A stretch of DNA of 64,000 nucleotides from Coriaria nepalensis (lineage: Eukaryota; Streptophyta; Magnoliopsida; Cucurbitales; Coriariaceae): the NCBI GenBank assembly GCA_027186245.1, contig CP114486.1, positions 4,679,501 to 4,743,500 on the forward strand. Direction: 5' to 3'. Shown here one piece after another: positions 22,401-32,778 of this stretch; within the stretch, counting starts at the first letter, position 1, and the number at the start of each line of letters is the position of its first letter. A program made the translations under genes and the position numbers. The notes beneath the pieces are model-generated. The model saw only the letters and a list, made by a program, of their open reading frames with translations, was not told the DNA's origin and made no database searches.

Positions 22401-23947
22401 TAATTGCTTCTTTTTTATCAGAATTATATACCACATGCTGATACTCAAATAATGATAACTTGAGGTATATTGTCCTTGTCACTTCTACAGGAACTCATAA
22501 AATTTACAATGATGCATGAAGGGCCAAGGCATATAGATGTAGTAGATTCCATTATAGCTGATGAGATATCACCTGGGTCAGATTTATCTCAAGGTTGGAT
22601 TGAAAAGGATAGGGAGGATATCTCAGTCTTATATTTAGAGGTGAACCATCTCTTGAACTCATTGCAACTAATTGGCCACCTTCTTGGTTTACCTTTACAT
22701 TCTGGGTTTCAATCAGTTTATCTAAATATCATTTTGTAGTTCATCTTATGTCATTCAGCCCTGATGAAACTTTCTGTCCATAACAGTTTGTTGACCTTTG
22801 TGGAACCATTCACGATGTAAGTAAGGCGTGGAATAGGCACATGAAGTTATTTCCACACTCTTTGAGGGCAATTTCGTCTAACCACCCTGCTTCTGGTACA
22901 AAACTCTTGAAAATCACCAAGGAAGATATACCTACAAAGGCTTGTGGTTATGGTCTCTTGAACGAGCTAGCAATAGAAAATAAAAAGCATTCTCTCCCAG
23001 AAAATAAGGATACTCAGACTGATCAGGCAGATGATGATAAGGTAATAGAATATCATGATATTGAAACTAACCAAGCTATTCATCAGCTTCAATCTGAGCA
23101 ATTTGGAGAAGATACAAATACAACTGAAATGACAGAAGCCCCACCAGAAGATTTTAAAGAGAATGAAACTTGGCAAGAGCATGGTAGTGCTGTGGGACAG
23201 GAAAGGAAATCTCTTTCATTGGACAGTCTTTCCTTAGATGAAACTATTGTAGTTGCTCCTTATACTCATCAGGGGCCTTCATTCCAAAAGGAAACGGCTA
23301 CTAAGCTACCTTCTGGAAAATTCCATAAAGATCTAAAATATGAATTTCATGGACGTTCACAAAGAAACCCAGATCAAGTCAAGCACGTTTCTGCACAACA
23401 ACACCAAGAAGCTGAAAAACTGGGCCCTGCAATGCCGCATTATCAAAGTAACACCGAAGAACAGCCTGTGTCTTCACAAACCCTGCCGCCACCTCAGCGA
23501 CAGCCGAATGTCACCTCTACATCTCAATCTCAATTACCTCCTGAGAATTCTCAAAATGCGATGATGATGTGGCAAAGTAACGAGCAATATGGACAGATGC
23601 AGAATACACAAGCTTATGAGCAAATGTGGCAATACTATTACTACAACCAACAGCAACTACTTTACCAACAACCTCAAAACGCGCAAATTTTGCAGCAACA
23701 GTTTCACGAGCAGCAGTTACAACTCCAACAGCATTATATTCAGTTGCAACAGCAAATCCCGTACCAAAATCCACAGTTGCAACAGCAACTCTATAACCAA
23801 CAGCAGCAACATCAGTATATGCTTTATCTTCAACAGCAACAACAGCAACAGATGATGTTGCAAACAGGGGGATATCAGCAGCAGCAGCAGCTATTCCAAC
23901 AGCTTGAGGAAGAAGAAGAACAGAAGGAAAATGAGAAGGCTGGTTAG
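19467..23947 (+). CDS. PRP39: Pre-mRNA processing factor 39 (PRP39), U1 snRNP-associated HAT-repeat protein
   Basis: PRP39 is a HAT-repeat scaffold of the U1 snRNP that helps 5' splice-site selection and, in plants, flowering through FLC. Exons: 19467-19485, 19896-19984, 20163-20392, 20545-20712, 20871-21237, 21338-21481, 21727-21879, 22027-22143, 22293-22373, 22491-22640 and 22787-23947. All phases agree with no lesion, 892 residues. The tiny first exon encodes MDSESL. HAT motifs are visible through the middle ([29 protein letters not shown]...[28 protein letters not shown]). The last exon encodes an acidic, disordered segment and from about residue 790 a Gln/Tyr-rich tail with many QQQ runs, ending in an acidic cap. 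The Gln-rich tail resembles one of the two Arabidopsis paralogues (PRP39-2, At5g46400), judged from memory. Confidence 0.95.
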
Positions 23948-24317
23948 ATATATGTTCAGACATGGATTGACAGCTGTAACAAACAACAGGTGTGGGACTG
24001 TTTAGCATGTAGTTTTTTATTTCGATTTTTTATCTTGGCCTTAGGACTAAAGGCAGACGGAACTCTTCTTGCAGAACAATGGTATCAGCTATGCGGGGAC
24101 AGATCCAGGGCAATCAGATGTGACTTCCAAGGTAAGTAAAATTAGGCTGTTACATTTAATTAAGGTACAAATGTTTAAAACTATATAAATATGTTTTTTT
24201 CTTTTGCTTTTCTATATATATGTAGGACCGAGAAGCCACATAATCACAGACTCGAGGCGCATTTATCTTTCCTCTGACCTTTGAGGAGGACTTGTTTGTA
24301 CGTGCATGATGTGGGAG
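23948..24317 (+). other. PRP39 3' region
   Basis: Probable 3' UTR of PRP39, possibly with a spliced segment. A donor-like AAG|gtaagt is near 24131 and an acceptor-like gtag near 24226. No coding continuation is seen after the stop. Confidence 0.4.
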
Positions 24318-24461
24318 ATTAATTAGTACTCTTACTGCATGCATCATATAGGAGATTCAGATGGAAAATGAGAATCGGTGCCTATGCACAAGGTCTATAT
24401 ATTATCAACTTAATTTTTGATAATTGATCAATTAATTCGCAATGACTCAAATATGTGAAAA
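24318..24461 (+). repeat. Left copy, block A, of an inverted duplication
   Basis: This stretch matches the reverse complement of about 28363-28497 at roughly 85% by eye. Shared landmarks include TACTCTTACT, AGGAGATTCAGAT, CAAGGTCTATATATTATC and TTAATTTTTGATAATTG. It lies just downstream of PRP39. Confidence 0.88.
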
Positions 24462-24469
24462 CATCGGCA

Positions 24470-27400
24470 TCATTATCTAAGTCCATTTTCGTTATTTTTG
24501 GGATCATCTATATTGATATTAGTTATTTAAGTTACGCTATCTTTTTACATATTATCACTTAATCCAAGATCTTGGGTATCTCTTTAATCATCTTCATCAA
24601 AGTTTTCAACGGCCTACCCCTCCGTCTATATCTTTCATTTACCTACCAATCTAAACTTTATCAAATTGGAATTGTATTTGGTCTCCTCTTCACATGATCA
24701 AACCATGTTAGATGTATTTCTCTAATCATAATCCTTTCATTCTTAATTCCATCGTTGCATGTTTTATCACACATCCATCTTAAGATACACATATCTGCTA
24801 CCGTTATTTTATACATATGTTGTCCGTAGTGGCCTAATACTCCAAGCCATAAAATATAGTTGATCGAAAGATCATTTTGTAATACTTTCATTTCAATATT
24901 GTAGACATTTTTTTATTGCATAAAACTCCTGATATCATTTTTCATTTTATCAAACTTGTTTTAATTCTATGGTCTATATATTTGAATGTTATCCATTTTT
25001 TGGATAATAGATCATAAATATATAGAAAAACTTCACACTCTACGATTTTCCTACCGTCAATCTGGCATACATTTTTCGAGATTCGAGACCAATTACAAGC
25101 TAGATATTTCATTTTTGAGCAGCTAATTTTAAAACATTATTCTCTAGAGCCTCATGTCACTTATTTAATTTTTTATTTATGCCTTCTTTAGTTTCATCTA
25201 TTAAATGATATCATTTGTAAACAACATATACCAGGGTACCTTATCTTGAATATGTTTCGTCAGCTCATCCAAACTAAAGCAAAGAGGTATGAATTTAAAG
25301 CCAACCCTTGATGAAGTCCTATTGTAATAGGGAATTTACTAGACATCTCACATACTAACCTAACACTAGTTATAACACATTCATAAATATCCTTAATGAT
25401 TTCGATATAACATTGAAGTATATTCTTCCTTTCATGTACCCACCAGATTAATTCCATAGACACTTTATTATAGGCTTTCTTTAAGTCGATAAATACTATA
25501 TGTAGTTTTTCTTTATACTTTCTATCATTTGTCTAATTAAGAAAATTATTTCCATCATAAACATATTCGACATAAAACCAAATTGATTTTATGATACAAT
25601 AGTGATACTCTCAAGTTTCGCTCTATAACCCGCTCTCAGAGTTTCATTGCATGACTCATAATCTTTATCTCTATAGTCTGAACAATTTTGTATATCTCAT
25701 TTATTCTTATAAATTGGTACCACAATACTATCTCCATGATTCTGGCATTTTCCTAATATATAGAATCCTATTAAAGAGTCTAGTCAATCATTGGATCTCA
25801 ACTTCTCACAGAGATTTCTACACCTCAATTGGTATCTCATCTGGTCCAATTGCCTTCCCTAGTTTCATCTTCTTCAATGCCTCTCTTACTTCCTTAAAAA
25901 TACTAGATGTCTTCCTTTCTTGCATCTCAAATCTCTCTAAGCTTAACCTCTTTGTATTAGTCATATTAAGTAGGTTTTGAAAGTAATCCCCACATTTATC
26001 TACTTACATTAGAACTTTACCATCTTCATATTTAACACACATAATATGAATCAAGTCTTTAGTTTTTTTATCTCTAACTTTCGCTATCTTAAAGATATCG
26101 TTCTCTCCTTCTTTTTTACATAGCCTATTATATAAATCATCATACAATTTCTTCTTAACATACTCTATTGCTTTACTACTTAGTCTCTTAGCTTGTTTAT
26201 ACAACTCATACAACCTTGGTCTCTATCTTTTTACCAATTATTGAATCATATTTTCTTTTTCCTAATATTTTGTTGCACCTCATTGTTTTACCACCATGTC
26301 TCCTTATCAAGCCCTTCCCTTTCTTTAGCCTCTCCAAGTACTTCCCTCACTCCACTCTTTATCTAGTTAGCTATGTATTCAAAAAACTTAGAGATATTAA
26401 TTTTATCATTATGTCTTACGTTCTCACATCTTTTTGAACTAACTGACTATCTAATATCTTATTTATAAAAATATAACATACATCTCCTTACATAGTCCAC
26501 CATTTAATTCTCAGCTTAATCTGATATTTTTCTACTCTATCTGAACTCATAAGATCAAAATCTAATATTAATAACTTATGTTAGGTCGTTAAACACTCTC
26601 CTCGTATGACCTTAAAATTTTTACAGCTACCTAGGTATTGTCTCATAATAAGAAAATAATCAATTTGACTTTTATTATGATCACTCGCAAAAGTTACTAA
26701 ATGAATCTCCCCCTTCTTATAGAATGTGTTTACTATTACAAAATCACTAGTTAAGTCAAAGTCTAGAATAAGAATCTTGATATTATTTTAAACACTAAAG
26801 CCTTGATCTCCATGAACTCTCTCATACCCGACTCTACCATCTCTTATATGACTATTTAAATCTCCACTTAAGAGTTTTTCTGAAAATGTGATTCTATTAA
26901 CTACCTCTCTCAAGGAGTCCAAAAATTCTTTCTTAGTCTCATTATTTAATCCCACTTGTAGTGATATGCACTATCTATGGTTCTAAGGCTAACATAATAC
27001 TCATAATCCTATCTCCAAACCTCATAACAACAACTACTGCATTCCTATAAGATTTATCCAATGCTATTCCTATCAAATTCCTAGTTTTATTCGTTCATGA
27101 ATAGAAAAGTTTGAATCATTCTTCTAATTCTTTAGCCTTGCTCCCCTTCCACTTTGTCTCTTGAAGACAAGCTATGTTTACCTTCCTTCTACATATGGCA
27201 TTCACTAACTTTATAGATTTGTCTGTCAATGTTCCTATGTTCTAAGAGGTTAATCTAATCTTCTTAATTCTAGTATAAACTAATTTCTTTACTCGTCTCT
27301 GTCTAATATGGTACGAGAACCCTTGCCTATTTTATCACTGCAATCGTCGTTACTGCAGCGTGCTTTGCTCATTTTGCACTACACTCGAGCATAGGTGGAG

Positions 27401-27560
27401 CACATTGCTTATAACGGGGAATGCCCTAACATTCAATGTTAATATTTTTAAACTCAAATCCATGTAAAGAGTTGTGACATTTTAGTTAGTTGGCCCAATA
27501 GTAACATGTTTTAATGGTGCTAGGCTATCATTAACGTAGCACCATCACTTCCTTTATCAA
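24470..27560 (-). mobile_element. Degenerate RTE-type LINE (endonuclease plus reverse transcriptase)
   Basis: Read on the - strand. The apurinic-endonuclease start is visible near 27270-27140 (LTDKSIKLVN, NIACLQETKWKGSKAKELEE), as in plant craniofacial-development-2-like/RTE elements. The linker before the RT (YDDLYNRL, KEGENDIFKIAKVRDKKTKD) is at 26010-26160. The RT core (SVRLVCEMSSKFPITIGLHQG) is at 25270-25380. The C-terminal module (VADMCILRWMCDKT, LTWFDHVKRRP) is at 24670-24830. Many stops and frameshifts make it inactive. Both ends are estimated from where homology between the two arms of the surrounding inverted duplication is interrupted. No poly-A tail or target-site duplication was confirmed. 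Confidence 0.85.
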
Positions 27561-27589
27561 GGCTTGTTACTAGCCATCGCAACGGATAT

Positions 27590-27892
27590 GGTGTCTGGAT
27601 AGGAATACAATGCCATCCAATTCCACTCGTTTCCCGCAACTTCTCCAGTGATCAAGAAATAGTCGAGGCCGAAACCCATGCTTTCTTGCCAAAGGACGAG
27701 AATAATATCACTATTCTCCACCTGCGGTAATTATATATATACATATATAAGTTTCTTGTTTATCAGGCGTATGCTACTCTTACGGATGATAGATATGTTA
27801 ATCGGTAAACGACCTAAACCTGGATGAAAGCGTATTTAAAAATTTTGTTTCTGGGTTACTGAACCAACTAAACTGAAGATCATGGGTTATAC
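27590..27892 (+). repeat. Left copy, blocks B-D, of the inverted duplication
   Basis: Three blocks match the reverse complement of 28040-28315: B 27590-27667 (GTGTCTGG to AAATAGTCGAG), C about 27690-27784 (TATTCTCCA to ATGCTACTCTTACG) and D 27799-27892 (ATCGGTAAACG to GGGTTATAC). In the right copy, C follows D instead of preceding it. Confidence 0.82.
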
Positions 27893-28025
27893 ATTGAGAA
27901 ACTCTTTCTCAACCGGAACTTCCAAATCTACTAGTTCAAGAAAACAACTAGAAGAAGGAGAAAATGAGGTTAAACCTATTCTGTTAGCTTGCAGAACCGT
28001 ACCACCACCTTGATCCGTCGTCGCC

Positions 28026-28497
28026 ACCATCCCCTCTCGTAAGAGTAGCATACACGTGATAAACAATAAACTTATCTTTATGTGTATATATATATATATA
28101 TTACCTCTGATGGAGAATATTGATATTCTTCTTGTATAACCCGTGATCTTCGGTTTAGTCGGTTCCAAAACCCGGAAACACAAATTTTTGAAATACGCTT
28201 CCACTCGGGTTTAGGCCATTCATCGACTTACCGATCCACCATCCCCTCTCGACTATTTCCTGATCACCAGTGAAGTTGCGGTTTGATGGCAATGTGTTCC
28301 TGTTTAGACACCGTATTCTCTTGCTTCGGCTTCTCAATATCTTCTATTTGAAATTTTATAGTATTCACACATTTGAGTCATTGTCAATTATCAAAAATTA
28401 AGTAGATAATATATAGACCTTGGCGCGTAGGCATAGATTCTGATTTTCGATCTGAATCTCCTACATCCATGTAGTAAGAGTAATAATTAATTAATGG
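28026..28497 (-). repeat. Right copy of the inverted duplication, without the LINE
   Basis: Read on the - strand, it runs block A (28497-28363), B (28315-28250), D (28235-28135), C (28135-28040). A and B are separated here by only about 50 bp, against about 3.1 kb in the left copy, so this copy approximates the empty site of the LINE. The 16-mer CCACCATCCCCTCTCG recurs at about 28025 and 28236, bracketing a ~211-bp unit, which suggests a partial tandem duplication. Confidence 0.8.
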
Positions 28498-29481
28498 CAG
28501 CTGAAGTTCTTATCTAGTAATTTTCTTTCCGCTCACACCCGATAAAATTCTCTTGTATCACGCTTTGACTACATGTTCCCCTCGAGTTCCTATTTTTCTT
28601 GCAGTGTTCACTTTTGCTAGCAGAATTCAGTTTTTTAGAAAGTATATTTGGGCTGAGGAACAATATTGCTTTCGAGGTTCTTGATTAGTTAATATAAGAT
28701 CAGTTAAACCTGAGATGGCAAACTCCCCATATTGTTAAATGTTTACCATATTTGGAAAATTGGGAGCTATTATGCACAACCATAGTGGCCTATCCAGTGT
28801 GAATTGTGAATCCGAAGAGATTCAACTCATTGAACAACCATTCGAAAAAGGTGGAGGAATTTTCATTGTTGATGTGCTAAACTTACAGAACAAGTCCATA
28901 TAAGGCCTAACATAAGATACATGCTAAAACTGTTGGGGAGCTACATGGTGTGACAGAGACCTTTTAAGTTGTTCAAATGATGATGCGGTGCAATCATGAC
29001 CGTCTGGAGTCCTCTGGCAGGACAAGTTCATATATACCATTTTGCCATAAACAGAAAATTTACAACAGTTCTTCCCATCACCTGCAGACAAGGCATGAAA
29101 TATTCTTTTCAACTGTAAAAAGCAAAAAGGTTAGATATAAAGACATGATATCATTTTCACCCAATAAAGAAAAGAAAAGAAAAGAAACTTCAAAACTTAT
29201 ACTGCATAAAATGATATTAATTCATATACACCCCCTTGATATATAAATGCAACCTGAACTGTACAAAACAAGACATTCTCTATGAGACTACCTTCCACTC
29301 GGAAATTAGACTAACCACTCCATGGAGTTTCGGCTAAGAATAAAAATGAGGACGGAGAGCTAACTCGAAAACAAGACAAACACCAAGCTTATTCTATAGT
29401 TAACCATGTTGAGCTAAGAAAAGAGAGTAAGTATACACCATCTAATTAGAGTTATAGACGGGAAAGGAAAGGGGCAGGTCA
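28498..29481. other. Spacer downstream of SSP4
   Basis: No convincing exon. It includes the likely 3' UTR of the SSP4-type gene. The - strand open frame at 28924-29112 resembles nothing known to me. Confidence 0.4.
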
Positions 29482-31594
29482 TTATTCCTTGTTACCAAAT
29501 CTGTGAGCTATGATAGGACGAACATCATCGGCGCCAACAAGGGACTCTAAAAAGGGAAGTAATGAAATTAAGGCAGAGTCCGATTGATCATCAAACCAAC
29601 TCTTAATAGGAATCCCATTATTCACTTGCAACCTGAAAACCTGAAAGTGTGAGACGTTACATATTTCACTACTAGAACGTGTTGATACTTGTATTCAAGT
29701 TTGTCGAGAAATTAATTGCACCTGTGGATTGTTATCAATAATGACAACCTTTGCTAGGTCAACACCTAAAACAGTCAAATCTTTAGTGTAACTTCCCTCT
29801 GAAAAGAGGCACGATTCACGGTAAAGTTTGCGTGATATAAGCCTTCCTTCGGGGTCCAATGAGTTAAGAACTTGTTCTGCATAGATGCCTTGGCTGGCTG
29901 TAAAAATAACAACCTCAAACATCTCTGCAACTCTCTCCAAGAAGATGTGAAGGTAAGGCCTCTGTTTTACGCATACAGTGTGCTCTTTCATGTTGAACAA
30001 AACCGAAAAATTGAAATCCGCATCCTCACAATAATTCAATGTAGAATGAACTAGTGTTTCTTCACATACAGAGTAAAAAAAAAAAAAAAGACAACATCAA
30101 ATACGGAGATTAAAATAATTCACGGAAACAAATATTTATAGCTGAACCTTCTTACCGTCCAAATCAAGAACTAGGGTAACACCCTTTCTTTTATCTGATT
30201 TCATGGGTAATGTCACATCAGAGAGTTCCGGTAAATTATTGATGAACAACTGGGGATCAAAGCATTCTGTCTGATCTGAGTCGGAGTTAACATCAGATTC
30301 CTGGTTGGTGGGTTTCATTTGATTAATTACCAGGCACAAACTAGCAGAATCAGTTGAAGCTTCTTCTTCACAGGTTTTATCTTCATAGGAAGTGCTAGTT
30401 TTTTTAGCGTCCTCAAGGAAAGGAAGGATCATGTACTGATCAGCAACATCATATAACCTGCTTGAATCAGCATACGAGTAATCGTGAAAGCAACTGGGCC
30501 CACTGATATCAGCACCATCACTGCCCTTAAAAGGTAGGCTAGAAACTACCATATCGGAGATACAGAAATCAGAAATGTCACAGGTTTGGTAGCAACTTGA
30601 GGTCCTACTATCATTGGTTTCTTTGATTCCGAACCTGGGCATGTTAGGCTCATTGTTTCTCCCTGCTGAAATTCATAAGAAATATACTATCTTCAGGAAA
30701 AATGTTGCACCTATTACCAGTATAGGATTTAATTGACTTATTTTTTTTGTCTTAAAATAAAAGTTACTACAATTTTCTCTTACAGAAACATGCATCGCAA
30801 TAAAACAGGGAGATATGCAGAGTGCGTATAAAGACAAACAGTAAGTATTTAAGCAATCGAAACTATATTTCCACTGATCTAAATCTGCATTTGTAAGTTG
30901 TACTCGTACCTGCAAAATTCTCAATATCTGGCTCATTTTGGGCCTCAATATGCTCCAAGATAGGGGAGAAAATGGTCTCCAAGTCTGAGGGGCAGAGGGT
31001 AAAAGACTCCTGCAAATCAATTAGCCCTAAAAATACATCCCCAAATAAATAGATTTAAAGCAAGAGTGAGAATACATATAGATAAACTCATACCAGTCTT
31101 CCTGTGGTTGCAAGATTCACCGAAAAAGAAGGTTGTTTCTGAAACTGATAATTTTCTTCAATAGAAGACCCTTGATGGTCCAAGTCTTTTTCGCTTAAAC
31201 AGCCATTAATGCATTGTGCGCTCAGAATGACTGCAAATATGAATAAATACGATCTAAGCATTAAAAGGAAATATAACAGTACAAATTGATGACCTCAATA
31301 AAAGTAATTTTATATTTCATTGTCTATATTTCAAAACATTAATTTCAGCTCATTTTCTTCCACATAATAAACAAATAATCAGAAAGAAAGCCAGGAAATC
31401 AACTACAATGAATCCATTTTCTCACCATCTTGACAATTTTGAATACAAGAGTCAAACACTGTGGAGTCATCAGAAATCTTCTTATGATGAGACATTTTTT
31501 TCGAGATCACATTTGATTTCTGACATACATGAAGACCGCATTTTTCTCTTAAACAGTCATCTCTTAAATTGGTCTTCATCTTTAATGATGGCAT
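29482..31594 (-). CDS. SCP1-like small CTD phosphatase (SSP4-type, FCP1/NIF family)
   Basis: These HAD-superfamily phosphatases remove phosphate from Ser residues of the RNA polymerase II CTD in the nucleus. Exons in coding order: 31594-31426, 31230-31094, 31009-30910, about 30665-30156, 30059-29722 and 29640-29482, phase-consistent, about 470 residues. The first ~300 residues are low-complexity, acidic/Ser-rich and include a short conserved helix-like motif (DLETIFSPILEHIE). The catalytic domain starts with VTLVLDLDETLVHST: the DxDxT nucleophile motif is split by an intron after the second Asp. VKQRPYLHIFLERV, FEVVIFTAS, KVVIIDNNPQ and the tail GIPIKSWFDDQSD follow in normal order. Two acceptors 3 nt apart (CAGCAG) are possible at the fourth exon. 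A 5' UTR intron probably separates the ATG from a leader near 32350. By memory it matches At5g46410. Confidence 0.9.
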
Positions 31595-32778
31595 TTGTTA
31601 TGTATTTTCAATATGAAGAACCACGATCTTGATTCGAGGACATCAGTTGGAAACAATACCCCCCATTTTATACAATCGTAAGATTCGTAACAGAAGCAGA
31701 GACTGTCAGAAATAAAATGGAAATAAGAAAAAAGAGAGACAAAAATTACAGACAAATCTTTTCATAAATTTGCATTGAAAGCAAAATATGGCGGTATGAT
31801 TTCTTCTTTAAATAGTTTAAAAAACGATCAATCAAAATTTAGACTATATACATACATATATATAAGATTGAACTGAATCAAGGGCTTCATTCAACTAGAA
31901 TTAGTAACAAATTTCCTCTATTTTCTTCACAGAAACACGACTGATCATCATAGAAAAAGTTGCTTACTAGTAAGCTAGTAAGCAAATACAAAAGTAAACT
32001 CACAGGAAACAGCAACCCACTTGGAAAAACAGATCCCAAAACAAAAGATTCTGTTAACAGACTCGGGAGATTTTGAGGTCAAACCCAAGTGAAATATTAT
32101 AATACTTTACTGAGATCACATAATCAGAAGCTAAAAAGTAAGAAAGAAAACAGCAAGGGAAGAATTCAAACCAACACAAAACCTATCAAGCTGAATGCAG
32201 AAACCACCACATTTTCTAAGCAGAGAAGCAAGAAGAAGAAAAAAAAAATATCAGCAAAATACAGAGAATCAAGTGAAATAACAAAGAGTACAAATTAAAG
32301 TGGCAGCGAATACAAATGAAGAAGACGAAGACGAAGAAGAAATTGACTAACTCTTTGGAGCAGCTCAGCTCCTTGCTCCCCTTCTCCCTTCCTTTCCCTC
32401 CTCCCTGACTCAGACTCTGACTCAGTTCTTCTCTCTCTTCTTTTTTCTCATAAAGTAAGAAGACGAACGGTCAGCGAGAGGTAAATGTGGTCTTTGGAGG
32501 ATAATGGACGGTAGGATCTTACCGGACTGGTCTGAACCGGTAAAGTTTCTCCACGTGTCAAAATGAACCAGCTAAGCATCTGGCTTTGACACGTGCAGCT
32601 CCGGGAAAAGATACTCTGTGTACGTTGGTATTTGGTATCTGAAAATTAGATAAATATTTGTTATTTATTTATGGAAAATATTTGTTTTTTCTCCGATAAA
32701 TATTTTCGTGACCGGCCGAAAAATAAACCGCCACCCATTTTCTTTGCAGTCAGCTGGTGCTGAGGTAGAGTGAGTAAA
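31595..32778. other. Divergent upstream region of SSP4 and RimM
   Basis: 31595-32400 is probably 5' UTR intron and leader of the SSP4-type gene. 32400-32770 is a short shared promoter for two genes reading away from each other. No other gene is seen. Confidence 0.5.
32552..32595. promoter_or_regulatory. Mirror-paired G-boxes in a bidirectional promoter
   Basis: CACGTGTCAAA (32552-32562) and its exact reverse complement TTTGACACGTG (32585-32595) are 22 bp apart. Each contains the bZIP/bHLH core CACGTG. They lie about 185 bp from the RimM start codon and upstream of the SSP4 leader. Confidence 0.7.

Noticed and set aside
23517..24008. 163-codon antisense frame rich in Ala/Val
   Set aside because: Reverse strand of the CAA/CAG-rich PRP39 tail, with no independent start, splice or family signal.
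27560..27720. A 54-codon - strand reading (LWQESMGFGLDYFLITGEV) that looks protein-like
   Set aside because: It falls in an arm of the inverted duplication. The equivalent reading in the other arm is interrupted at once, and no family is recognised.
28924..29246. Opposing frames of 62 and 89 codons downstream of SSP4
   Set aside because: Neither reads like a protein family. The location fits SSP4 3' UTR or spacer.
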